Made by a program: the position numbers and the translations under genes | Part shown: positions 29,533 through 37,773 of the stretch, piece by piece | How positions within the stretch are numbered: position 1 is the first letter of the stretch | Layout of the letters: every line of letters starts with the position of its first letter | The notes under the pieces: model-generated | What the model was told of the DNA's origin: nothing | Seen by the model: only the letters and a program-made list of their open reading frames with translations | Database searches by the model: none | DNA from: Borrelia puertoricensis | GTDB lineage: Bacteria > Spirochaetota > Spirochaetia > Borreliales > Borreliaceae | Reading direction: 5' to 3' | Length of the DNA stretch: 64,000 bases | Assembly: GCF_023035875.1 (NCBI RefSeq) | Contig: NZ_CP075379.1 | Span: 682,001 to 746,000 of the forward strand

Positions 29533-32094
29533 ATGCTAGATTCAGAAAACAAAGAGCTTTTAGAGATTTTTTTTGAGGAAGCTCAGAATCTTGTAGATAC
29601 TCTTGAAGAGAATATTCTGTCATTAGAGGATGACCCTAATAATTCAGAAACTATTGATGAGATATTTAGGGCTGCACATACTCTTAAGGGCGGTTCAGCT
29701 TCTGTTGATATGATGGAACTTTCAGGTTTTACCCATGTTGTTGAGGATGTATTTGATGCTATTAGAGATAATAAATTAAAGATATGTAATGACCTTGTTG
29801 ATTTACTTTTAAATGCACTTGATGTAATAAAAGACATGCTTGATGCACGTCTTAATGGAGATGTTTATTTAAAAGATGTAAGCGATCTTAAAAATAAATT
29901 AAGAAGGTTTTTAGGGAATGATCATCAGACAGTTCCCGAGATATCTTTAGAGAATATAGATGATGAATTTTTGCTTTCTTCCTATGACCTTAGTGATATG
30001 CGTGAAGTTGTTGGACTTGGGCAAAAAGTTTTAAAGGTGAGTATTTATTTTGATAAAGATAATCCTATGGCTACAATTGCTGGTATACAGATGTTTCAAG
30101 CTTTAAAAGATTTAGGACCAATTTTGTATACGGTTCCTAATTATGAACAGCTTATTGCAGATAAGTTTTTAAGAAGAGTAGATTATTATTTAATTTCTTT
30201 AAATAATAATAATATTGAGGAAAAAATCAAGTTGTCTGGTGTTGCTTTGAGTTATGCAATTGATGAATTTGATATTGATAATGAGTTGGCAAAAACAGAA
30301 TCAAGTGAGAGAAATTTTGTTGTTCATGATATTTTGTCTGAAGGAAAAGTTCGACTTTCTAATGATGAGCTTATAAGTTTAAGAGAGCGTATTGGTGATG
30401 CTAAGTTATTTGAGGTAAAGTTAAATTTCAATAAAGATAATCCTATGTCAACAATTTCTGGACTTCAGATGTTGCAGGCGTTAAAAAGTTTAGGGGAAGT
30501 TTATAAATCTATTCCTGAAGATTTATTAGCTGATAAGTTTTTTGATTTTATTGTATATTATTTAATATCAGATACCTCAGTTGATAGTATTTCTAAAAAG
30601 GTGAATTTGTCAGATGTTGTTGTTAGTTTTGATATTAACGAAATTGATTTAAAAAATATTAAAGATGTAAATTTAAATATCGAAGTTGGTAGTTATGCCT
30701 CTTCTAAGGAATCTAAGAAGACGGCTGTAAATGTCAATTTGATTAGAATTGATAGTAAAAGAATAGATTCCATATTAAACCTTGTGAGTGAAGCCGTTAT
30801 AAGTAAGTCAACTTATAATCAAATAAATTCTGATATGATATCTTTTCTCTATAATTTTAATTATTTTTATGATTATCAAGAAAATTTTCGCAATAGTTTT
30901 TTGGTAGATTTAAAGATGATTTTTAAGGATATGGGTTTAGAATTGGAAAGTTCTCTTGAGGAGCAAATAGCAAATTTGGTGGAGCATAAGCTTGATAGAA
31001 GTTTACAAGATATGGTAGGTTTAAGAGATTTATTATTTAAAATTCTTCAAGATTCTAGATTTGCCTCTAATAGACTCTCTAGGATAATTACTGATTTGCA
31101 TGAGAGTGTTTTAAAGACAAGAATGTTACCGGTGTCTAGTATCTTTTCAAGATTTGCAAGAGTTATAAGAGACCTTTCAAAGAAGCTAGGCAAGATTGTA
31201 GAGCTTAGTACTGAAGGGGAAGATACGGAAGTTGATAAATCTGTTATAGATGATCTTGTAGATCCTTTAATTCATTGTGTTAGAAATTCTATTGATCATG
31301 GTCTTGAAACTGCTGATGAGAGACTTAGCAAGGGTAAAGATAAAGCTGGTCATATAATTTTGCGTGCCAAGAATGAAGGTAATGTGATATCAATTGAGAT
31401 TGAGGATGATGGAAGAGGTATAGATCCAGATATTATTAGGCAGAAATCAATTGAGAAAGGTTTAATAAAAGAAGATACGGTTTTATCTGAGAGTGAGATT
31501 TTGAACTTAATTTTTGAACCAGGATTTTCAACAGCTAGTCAGATTACAGATGTTTCTGGCAGAGGCGTAGGACTTGATGTTGTTAAAAATAATATTAAGA
31601 AATTAAATGGAACTATTGTTATAGATTCAAAAGTTAATATTGGTACTACTTTTAAAATAAAGCTTCCTTTAACATTAGTGATTGTGCAAGGTCTTCTTGT
31701 AAAGTCAGGCAGTGAGATTTATGTTGTTCCTTTAAATAGTGTTCTTGAAACACATAGAGTTAGTGAAGAAAATATTAAGCTTCTTGAAAATGATCATGAA
31801 GTGTATAATTTAAGGGAAGAAGTTATATCTGTCCTTAGACTTGATGAGCTTTTTAATATAAAGAACGATCAAAATCTGTATGAGAAGTTTTTAATAGTTA
31901 TTAGCGTTAATGATAAAAAGGCTGGGATAGTTGTGGATTCTATTCTTGGAGAAGAAGATTTTGTTGTAAAACCTATAAAAGATAAGTATGCTTCAAGTCC
32001 TGGAATAGTTGGAGCTACTACACTTGGGAATGGCAAAGTTGTTTTAATTATTGATGTGTTTAGGCTTTTTGACTTGAGAGATATGAAAGGATAG
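29533..32094 (+). CDS. cheA2: Chemotaxis histidine kinase CheA2
   Basis: The 853-residue kinase that receives signals from chemoreceptors and phosphorylates CheY. The HPt domain is at residues 1-105 with phospho-acceptor His49 in AHTLKGG. Two similar stretches follow, starting near residues 167 and 293, each with DKDNPM or NKDNPM and QALKxLG; they look like duplicated response-regulator-binding (P2) domains. Then come the dimerisation helices, the ATPase with HCVRNSIDHGLE (N box), DDGRGID (G1) and GRGVGLDVVK (G2), and a C-terminal CheW-like domain. The start ATG has an AGGA site 11 bases away. It is the second gene of the flaA operon and is known in Borrelia to be the kinase needed for chemotaxis. 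Confidence 0.96.
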   Translation: MLDSENKELLEIFFEEAQNLVDTLEENILSLEDDPNNSETIDEIFRAAHTLKGGSASVDMMELSGFTHVVEDVFDAIRDNKLKICNDLVDLLLNALDVIKDMLDARLNGDVYLKDVSDLKNKLRRFLGNDHQTVPEISLENIDDEFLLSSYDLSDMREVVGLGQKVLKVSIYFDKDNPMATIAGIQMFQALKDLGPILYTVPNYEQLIADKFLRRVDYYLISLNNNNIEEKIKLSGVALSYAIDEFDIDNELAKTESSERNFVVHDILSEGKVRLSNDELISLRERIGDAKLFEVKLNFNKDNPMSTISGLQMLQALKSLGEVYKSIPEDLLADKFFDFIVYYLISDTSVDSISKKVNLSDVVVSFDINEIDLKNIKDVNLNIEVGSYASSKESKKTAVNVNLIRIDSKRIDSILNLVSEAVISKSTYNQINSDMISFLYNFNYFYDYQENFRNSFLVDLKMIFKDMGLELESSLEEQIANLVEHKLDRSLQDMVGLRDLLFKILQDSRFASNRLSRIITDLHESVLKTRMLPVSSIFSRFARVIRDLSKKLGKIVELSTEGEDTEVDKSVIDDLVDPLIHCVRNSIDHGLETADERLSKGKDKAGHIILRAKNEGNVISIEIEDDGRGIDPDIIRQKSIEKGLIKEDTVLSESEILNLIFEPGFSTASQITDVSGRGVGLDVVKNNIKKLNGTIVIDSKVNIGTTFKIKLPLTLVIVQGLLVKSGSEIYVVPLNSVLETHRVSEENIKLLENDHEVYNLREEVISVLRLDELFNIKNDQNLYEKFLIVISVNDKKAGIVVDSILGEEDFVVKPIKDKYASSPGIVGATTLGNGKVVLIIDVFRLFDLRDMKG

Positions 32095-32098
32095 TCTT

Positions 32099-33484
32099 AT
32101 GATGGAAATAAAAGAGATATGTTTAGGTGATCATAATGTAAGTAATCAGATTAAAGGACCTATTCCTATTAATTTAGATTTTAAAGTGGTTTCTTTTAAT
32201 ATTGGAAATGATAATTATCTTGTAGATATTATGCAAGTTAAGGAGATTAGGAAATCTAGTAATTTTACATATGTCCCAAATGCTAAAAAATATGTGGTTG
32301 GTCTTGATAATTTAAGAGGAGAAATAATCTCTATTATTGATTTGAGAATAATGTTTAATTTGGAAGTCCTTAAGAGAGATCTTGAAGATATTATGGTTCT
32401 TAGGAATGGTGATTTATTAATAGGAGTTATTGTTGATAAGGTTAATAATGTTTTTTCAATTGATTCTTCTTTAATTCAAGATCCTCATCCTGTTCTGTCC
32501 CAAGAAGCACTTATACGTTACATAAGCGGAGTAGTTGAGTATGGTGAAAAATTGTATATTCTTCTTGATGTTGATAGAATTTTTGATTATGATAGGGAAG
32601 AAGAAATTTCATTGGAAGATAGCAGAAATGATGATAAGATAGATGCTTCTGGGAATGAGGATAAGTCATTTTCTTATAGCAATAATTTTTTAGAATTGTT
32701 AGAATCATCTGTTAGTGATCTTACAACATCATCTGAGGGTATTTTAGATGATTTAAAGGTTATTAAAGAAAATCTTTTTAAATATTCTTTCAATGCATCT
32801 TTAGTAAATGATGAATTTTTAAAGAAAATTGGTATGCAATTAGATATTGTAAATATTAATGATTTGTCTTATGATAATTTTTTAGGTGAATTTTATTCAA
32901 AATCATCAGGACGCTTATGGGATGATAGATATTTAAAAGAATTTCAGGATGAAATTGTTAAGCCATATGTTAATGATATAAGTGGTGTTGGTACTGTTTT
33001 AAATGTTTTTGAGATTGGATGTGGTGATGGAAAGGAGACAATGTCTTTTGTGAATGTTTTATATGAGTCTTATAAAAATCCTTTTAGGGTAACAGCTATT
33101 GACAATGATTTAGTTAAAGTAATTAGTACTTCTAATTTGATTTTCTCAGAGTCTGATGTTAATTTAAGCGAGATTTATAGAAAGAATTCCTTTGAGCAGA
33201 GTCCAGGGGTTTATAAATTCAAGCCAGAGATTATGAATAATATTTTATTTGAATATTCAGATGCTATTTTATCAGAGTTTCCAGAAAATTTGGGAATTGT
33301 TTTTTTAAGGGATATTTTATGTTTCTTGAATGATGATTGGCAGAATTTAATTCTGGATGCGATTGCAGAAAAATCTGTTAGTGGTGCTCTTTTAATTTTA
33401 GGAGATAATGAAGAACTTAAAAACAATGATATTTTTGTGAAAGATAGATCTGTAAAATGTTTTAATTTGTATAAAAGGATCTAA
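32099..33484 (+). CDS. cheW3: CheW3: CheW domain fused to a CheR-like methyltransferase domain
   Basis: A 461-residue fusion. The CheW scaffold domain (about residues 28-168) has the PNAKKYVVGLDNLRGEIISIIDLR signature region that links chemoreceptors to CheA. After an acidic linker, residues 235-461 resemble the CheR methyltransferase: a SAM-binding FEIGCGDGKE at about 303-312 and a late VFLRDILCF that matches the FCRNVLIYF strand of CheR. The catalytic FFR-type motif before the fold is replaced by RLWDD, so methyl transfer may be lost. The ATG has an AAAGGA site 7 bases upstream and starts 4 bases after cheA2. Confidence 0.93.
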   Translation: MMEIKEICLGDHNVSNQIKGPIPINLDFKVVSFNIGNDNYLVDIMQVKEIRKSSNFTYVPNAKKYVVGLDNLRGEIISIIDLRIMFNLEVLKRDLEDIMVLRNGDLLIGVIVDKVNNVFSIDSSLIQDPHPVLSQEALIRYISGVVEYGEKLYILLDVDRIFDYDREEEISLEDSRNDDKIDASGNEDKSFSYSNNFLELLESSVSDLTTSSEGILDDLKVIKENLFKYSFNASLVNDEFLKKIGMQLDIVNINDLSYDNFLGEFYSKSSGRLWDDRYLKEFQDEIVKPYVNDISGVGTVLNVFEIGCGDGKETMSFVNVLYESYKNPFRVTAIDNDLVKVISTSNLIFSESDVNLSEIYRKNSFEQSPGVYKFKPEIMNNILFEYSDAILSEFPENLGIVFLRDILCFLNDDWQNLILDAIAEKSVSGALLILGDNEELKNNDIFVKDRSVKCFNLYKRI

Positions 33485-33495
33485 AGGAGAAATTA

Positions 33496-33981
33496 ATGAG
33501 AATAGATTATATAGAGCCATTTTTAGATGCTGCTTCTTCAGTTTTAAGGGATATGTTGCTTGTTGAAGATATTCAGATGGGCAGTCCTGGGCTTAAGTCG
33601 ATAAATCAAAAAATAAGAGGTGTGTCTGTAATTGTAGGACTTGCAGGTTCTGTTGAAGGTAGTATTATTATTGATATGGATATTGATACCGCGCTTTTTG
33701 TTGCTTCGAAGTTGAATTTTGAGGAGTATGTTGATTTTGATGATGAAGAGACTAGAGAGATGGTAGCAGCAACTCTTACGGAAGTTGGTAATATTATTGC
33801 TGGCAATTTTGTTACTACTTTGCATGCTAAGGGTTTTGTGTTTGATATAACCCCACCAGCTTTTATTTATGGAGAAAATATGAAAATAAGTAATAAGGGT
33901 TCTGAAGCATTAATAGTGCCCTTTACTTTACCAGATGGTAAAATTATAGAAGTTAATATTGCAATAAGAGAGAGGGTTTGA
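33496..33981 (+). CDS. cheX: CheY-P phosphatase CheX
   Basis: A 161-residue phosphatase that resets the chemotaxis signal by dephosphorylating CheY-P. The catalytic ExxN motif is present as Glu96 and Asn99 in EVGNIIAGN. The rest has the two-sheet CheX/CheC fold pattern. It starts 11 bases after cheW3 with an AAAGGAG site and precedes cheY3, its substrate. Borrelia lacks CheZ, so CheX is the expected phosphatase. Confidence 0.95.
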   Translation: MRIDYIEPFLDAASSVLRDMLLVEDIQMGSPGLKSINQKIRGVSVIVGLAGSVEGSIIIDMDIDTALFVASKLNFEEYVDFDDEETREMVAATLTEVGNIIAGNFVTTLHAKGFVFDITPPAFIYGENMKISNKGSEALIVPFTLPDGKIIEVNIAIRERV

Positions 33982-34029
33982 TATGATTATGAAGTTGAAA
34001 GTACTTATCATGAAAGAAGAGGGTTTAAT

Positions 34030-34470
34030 ATGATCCAGAAAACTACAATTGCTGTGGATTCTTCAAATAAACCAAAGGGGATCAATTATGACACTGGAGT
34101 TCCTTTTAATGTTTTGATTGTGGATGATTCAGTTTTTACTGTAAAACAACTTACACAAATTTTTACTTCTGAAGGATTCAATATTATTGATACTGCTGGT
34201 GATGGTGAGGAAGCTGTGATTAAATATAAAAACCATTATCCTAATATTGATGTTGTTACTCTTGATATTACTATGCCCAAGATGGACGGGATAACTTGTC
34301 TTTCTAATATTATGGAATTTGATAAAAATGCTAAAGTAATAATGATTTCTGCTTTAGGAAAAGAACAGTTGGTTAAGGATTGTTTAATTAAAGGTGCAAA
34401 GACATTTATTGTGAAGCCTCTTGATAGAGCTAAGGTTCTTCAAAGAGTGATGTCTGTATTTGTTAAATGA
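34030..34470 (+). CDS. cheY3: Chemotaxis response regulator CheY3
   Basis: A 146-residue single-domain response regulator with an N-terminal extension of about 25 residues. The acidic pocket is VDDS at 31-34, the phosphorylated aspartate is Asp79 in TLDITMPKMDG, and the switch Ser and Lys are in MISALG and FIVKPLD. Phosphorylated CheY3 binds the flagellar switch and changes motor rotation. It is the last gene of the flaA-cheA2-cheW3-cheX-cheY3 operon. Confidence 0.96.
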   Translation: MIQKTTIAVDSSNKPKGINYDTGVPFNVLIVDDSVFTVKQLTQIFTSEGFNIIDTAGDGEEAVIKYKNHYPNIDVVTLDITMPKMDGITCLSNIMEFDKNAKVIMISALGKEQLVKDCLIKGAKTFIVKPLDRAKVLQRVMSVFVK

Positions 34471-34490
34471 AATAGTATATGCTTAGTAGC

Positions 34491-35003
34491 TTAGTATTTT
34501 TTGTAAAAAATCATTGCATTATTTATTTCATTTAGTTGTTTTGTGAAATATGACATGTTAAGATTGAAAATTTCTAGTTTATTTTTGTTATTGTTGCCTA
34601 TATGTAACTCTAGCTTATAAAAGCCCTTTTTGGTATATATTAATGCTGAACTTTTAAAAATTGAATTTATGGCTTTGATTTTAAATATTTTATATTTTGA
34701 AAAATCTTTGTCAATAATTTCGCTTTGTAGTAAATATTTGTTTGCTCCTTTATAGGTTGGAGTTAGTGCTGTATAATTAATTTTATCTTTTAAAATGCTC
34801 TTTATAAAATTTTCTGTTAATTCATATATTTGCATTTCATGTGTGTCTTTTGGATGTTTGGTATAATATTCTTCTTCTATTATTAAATTAAAAGCAGAAT
34901 ATTTTTTAGTTGCTTCTGATGATCGTTTTTCAATTGAAGTTGTTATTAATCTTGAGTGAATTGATGTGTTAATAATTAATAACAAAAATATTTTTTTTAT
35001 CAT
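34491..35003 (-). CDS. Exported protein of unknown function
   Basis: A 170-residue protein with an N-terminal hydrophobic signal (about residues 2-14) and a soluble mature region without cysteines, so probably secreted or periplasmic rather than a lipoprotein. Its ATG overlaps the stop of the upstream membrane gene in an ATGA junction, indicating translational coupling. It is the last gene of the gph operon. I recognise no domain. Confidence 0.7.
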   Translation of the reverse strand: MIKKIFLLLIINTSIHSRLITTSIEKRSSEATKKYSAFNLIIEEEYYTKHPKDTHEMQIYELTENFIKSILKDKINYTALTPTYKGANKYLLQSEIIDKDFSKYKIFKIKAINSIFKSSALIYTKKGFYKLELHIGNNNKNKLEIFNLNMSYFTKQLNEINNAMIFYKKY

Positions 35004-36046
35004 ACATGTTCCTTATTGCTATTTATTATTCTTTTCACTTTTTCAATTTCTAAGGGAAGTTTGCTTCTTCTTTTTGCGTTTAGTTTGTCTTTTAATAAAA
35101 CATTATTAAATGTTTTTGCCATTTCATATACTTTTTCTTCGCTAAAATGGGATGGAATTTGAATTTTTCTATACTCAATTGGGTTTTGTAATACTTTTTG
35201 CATTAGTATAATTGGATTTAGGAAACTTGCTTTAAAAAATTTATAAAAATTTGTTAAAAACAGTGCAAAAGATATAAAAAGTGTAAATAAAAATATCCCA
35301 ATTACAGAATCATTTTTTCTTTGCAGATACTTATCTATATAAAATTTTGTTTGATCTATTTCTATAATTTTGTATTCGCTGGGACTATAGTAGAAAAATA
35401 TATCATCAGATTTAGAATATATCGTTTTATTTGTATCTTTAATTATTAGTATAAAAGGATATTTTTCTTTGATATAGTTTTTTTCAGTTGTTATTGAAAT
35501 GTTTTTTATGATATTGAATTCTTGCTTTTCTGGGATTGTATTTGCAAAACCTGAACTTGAAAATATTATAAAAAATATGAATGGAATTAGTAAACTTATT
35601 GAAAATGTTCTTGCAAATGCAACTAAGATTAGATTTTTTTCTTTTGGATTATAATAAATTTCAATCATTAAGTCGTTAAATCTAAGGAGTCTTAAGAATC
35701 TTAATTTGAAAAGTGAAAGTACAATTGGACTTAGAATTGTTTCGTGAGGATTAATTATATTTTGGATTTGATGAGAGCTATAAAATATTAAGGGAATTAG
35801 GCAATGAATTAGATCAAAAAATAAATTATTTCTTATATATATTTGTAGTTTTTGTGAAAAATAAGCTTTTGAAATTTTGTATAAAAAAATCAATATCAAT
35901 ATTGCATCGAATAAAAATCCAATGAATATTAGGGCAAATCGGATCTTGTATGGCAAAAAAAGTATTATTGATAATTCTTCTATTAGGAATGCAAGTATTG
36001 ATGCGATTAAAGTGGCCTTAAAAAAATTTGAAAGTATTTTTACCAT
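35000..36046 (-). CDS. Membrane protein with voltage-sensor-like helices and a HAMP-like region
   Basis: A 348-residue membrane protein. The N-terminal third has four hydrophobic helices; helices 2-4 recall a voltage-sensor domain, with an Asp in helix 2 (FLFDAIL), FFDLIH in helix 3 and an arginine-rich helix 4 with the spacing FKLRFLRLLRF. A fifth helix (142-165), an extracytoplasmic segment of about 85 residues and a sixth helix (250-270) follow. The last 75 residues look like a HAMP linker with NPI and a basic end. No kinase or other output domain is present. The ATG at 36046 has AGGA seven bases upstream. It overlaps both neighbours. The function is unknown; the voltage-sensor comparison is an inference. 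Confidence 0.65.
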   Translation of the reverse strand: MVKILSNFFKATLIASILAFLIEELSIILFLPYKIRFALIFIGFLFDAILILIFLYKISKAYFSQKLQIYIRNNLFFDLIHCLIPLIFYSSHQIQNIINPHETILSPIVLSLFKLRFLRLLRFNDLMIEIYYNPKEKNLILVAFARTFSISLLIPFIFFIIFSSSGFANTIPEKQEFNIIKNISITTEKNYIKEKYPFILIIKDTNKTIYSKSDDIFFYYSPSEYKIIEIDQTKFYIDKYLQRKNDSVIGIFLFTLFISFALFLTNFYKFFKASFLNPIILMQKVLQNPIEYRKIQIPSHFSEEKVYEMAKTFNNVLLKDKLNAKRRSKLPLEIEKVKRIINSNKEHV

Positions 36047-36903
36047 TTATTTTTCCTAGCTATTTCTAGAAGTTCTTTAATAATTCTTGGATCATGTTCC
36101 TTTGAGCTTAATTGTTTTATAGAAAACCAGCTCTCGTCATAACCTATAAATCCCTTTATTCTATTGTTTTTAATATTTGGTATTCTGGTTCTGTTTGAAA
36201 AAATGGATATTAATGTTGCAATTGGCGATATGTTACTTAGATTTTCATACTTAAAGAGACTTTGAGTTATCAGGCTAACTGTATTGTTATCTAAAAATTC
36301 AATTTCTCTGCTAATTAATTTTGCTATATTTTCAATATTTCTTGGAATTAATTTTATTTCTTTTTCTAAATAAAACTTAATTATTAATACTCTTAATAAG
36401 AGTAGAATTTTTATGTAGTTTTTTACAATTTTTGAAGAATCTAGCATGTCATTTTCTTTTTTGATTAGATGTATTGTGTAAGAATTTTTGTCTTCAAAAA
36501 GTTTGTTTATATAAAATGTTATATGTCCGTTACTTATAGCATTGAAATCGTATAAAAATTCTTTTCTTAAGTAAGGATTTGCTTTAATAGAACTAAATAT
36601 TAATTCTAGGTTATTTTTATTAAGCTCTTTGTTAAAGAGGTCTTTTACAATATTTAGATCAATAGATTCGATGTTTGATAAAACAATAGGAGTAATTATT
36701 ATGTCAGTTTTTTCTTTAACGTATTGAATAAGTAAGTCAGTATCAGATTTAAAATTTTCGTCTATAAATGTTGAAATGGTTTTTTTATTTTCTTCTAGAT
36801 ATTTGATTATTTCAATTTCTTTTTCAAAAATTGATAATCCCTTTATGTTTTCATGATTAAATAAATAATGATACAGATGTGGAAAATATACTTTTGAATT
36901 CAT
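36040..36903 (-). CDS. Unknown 287-residue cytoplasmic protein
   Basis: A 287-residue mostly helical protein with no signal peptide and no clear membrane helix, although residues 165-180 are hydrophobic. No motif is recognised. Its start ATG overlaps the gph stop in an ATGA junction and its end overlaps the next gene by 7 bases, so it is translated in a coupled operon. It is conserved in position in Borrelia as far as I recall. Confidence 0.7.
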   Translation of the reverse strand: MNSKVYFPHLYHYLFNHENIKGLSIFEKEIEIIKYLEENKKTISTFIDENFKSDTDLLIQYVKEKTDIIITPIVLSNIESIDLNIVKDLFNKELNKNNLELIFSSIKANPYLRKEFLYDFNAISNGHITFYINKLFEDKNSYTIHLIKKENDMLDSSKIVKNYIKILLLLRVLIIKFYLEKEIKLIPRNIENIAKLISREIEFLDNNTVSLITQSLFKYENLSNISPIATLISIFSNRTRIPNIKNNRIKGFIGYDESWFSIKQLSSKEHDPRIIKELLEIARKNKW

Positions 36904-37562
36904 TTGATTATGTCTAAAAGTTCGGATGGACTACTTAAAATGTATTTTGCTCCGCTTTCTTTTAATTCTTTTATTGTTCTAAATCCCCATGCAACCCCTA
37001 TAGGTAAAAATCCTGCATTCTGAGCAGTGAGCATATCAACATCGCTGTCTCCGATGTATGCTATTTCCTTTGGCATGAGATTTAATTCTATTATCATGTC
37101 AAGTGCATTTGCAGGATCTGGTTTTGCTTCAAATCTTGGTGAGTAGCCCCTCACTTCAAAAAAGTTTATGTCTTTGAATATATTTTGTGATATTATTAAT
37201 AGTTCTTCATGGTTTTTATTGCTTAAGATTCCAACAGGAATGTTAAGTGAATTGAGTTTTCTTAAAAGTTCTGGTATACCATCGTATGCTCTTGTTAGGG
37301 AAGAAAGATTTTGATTGTATGCTTGTACAAATTCTTGATAAAGATTATCTTTGATTTGTTTATTGTTTAATTTTACGTTAAGATGCTTTAAAGTGTTCTC
37401 TACTAATTTGGAATATCCTCTGCCAACAAGAGTGTTAAATTCATCTGTTTTAATTTTTGTGTATCCTAAATTTTTTAGTGCCAAGTTCATTGAAAATGCA
37501 ATATCCATGATGCTGTTTATTAAAGTTCCATCCATATCGAAAATGCAGGCTTTAATTCTCAT
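36900..37562 (-). CDS. gph: HAD hydrolase, phosphoglycolate phosphatase-like
   Basis: A 220-residue haloacid dehalogenase phosphatase. Motif I is DMDGTLI near residue 9, motif II is SNKN, motif III has the lysine in KPDPAN, and motif IV is IGDSDVDM. A helical cap lies between motifs I and II. The assignment to phosphoglycolate is by family similarity; other small phosphate esters are possible. It is the first gene of the overlapping minus-strand operon that runs down to 34491. Confidence 0.88.
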   Translation of the reverse strand: MRIKACIFDMDGTLINSIMDIAFSMNLALKNLGYTKIKTDEFNTLVGRGYSKLVENTLKHLNVKLNNKQIKDNLYQEFVQAYNQNLSSLTRAYDGIPELLRKLNSLNIPVGILSNKNHEELLIISQNIFKDINFFEVRGYSPRFEAKPDPANALDMIIELNLMPKEIAYIGDSDVDMLTAQNAGFLPIGVAWGFRTIKELKESGAKYILSSPSELLDIIK

Positions 37563-37686
37563 ATTTTAATCCTTTTGTCATTATCATAATGTGCCTTCAT
37601 TTTATCATTATTTTTTGCCTTTTATTAAATTTATTGCATGATTTTTGATATTTTACATTGTTTTTGATTTTTTTTCTGAAAATCTC

Positions 37687-37715
37687 TTGAAAATATTTGT
37701 TTTTAGTTTTAACAT
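37687..37715 (+). promoter_or_regulatory. Possible promoter for the nucleoside ABC transporter operon
   Basis: TTGAAA at 37687-37692 and TAACAT at 37710-37715 are 17 bases apart, and lie about 60 bases before the ATPase start. The -10 hexamer is a partial match. A second TATAAA at 37728-37733 lacks a -35 partner. Confidence 0.4.
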
Positions 37716-37773
37716 ACCTGGTTAGGGTATAAATAAATGTTATTTACCTTTGTTAAATTTCAGGTTATCTTTA

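Noticed and set aside
34481..34496. 8-base tandem repeat (two copies) after cheY3
   Set aside because: Two copies of an AT-rich octamer can occur by chance; no function is suggested.
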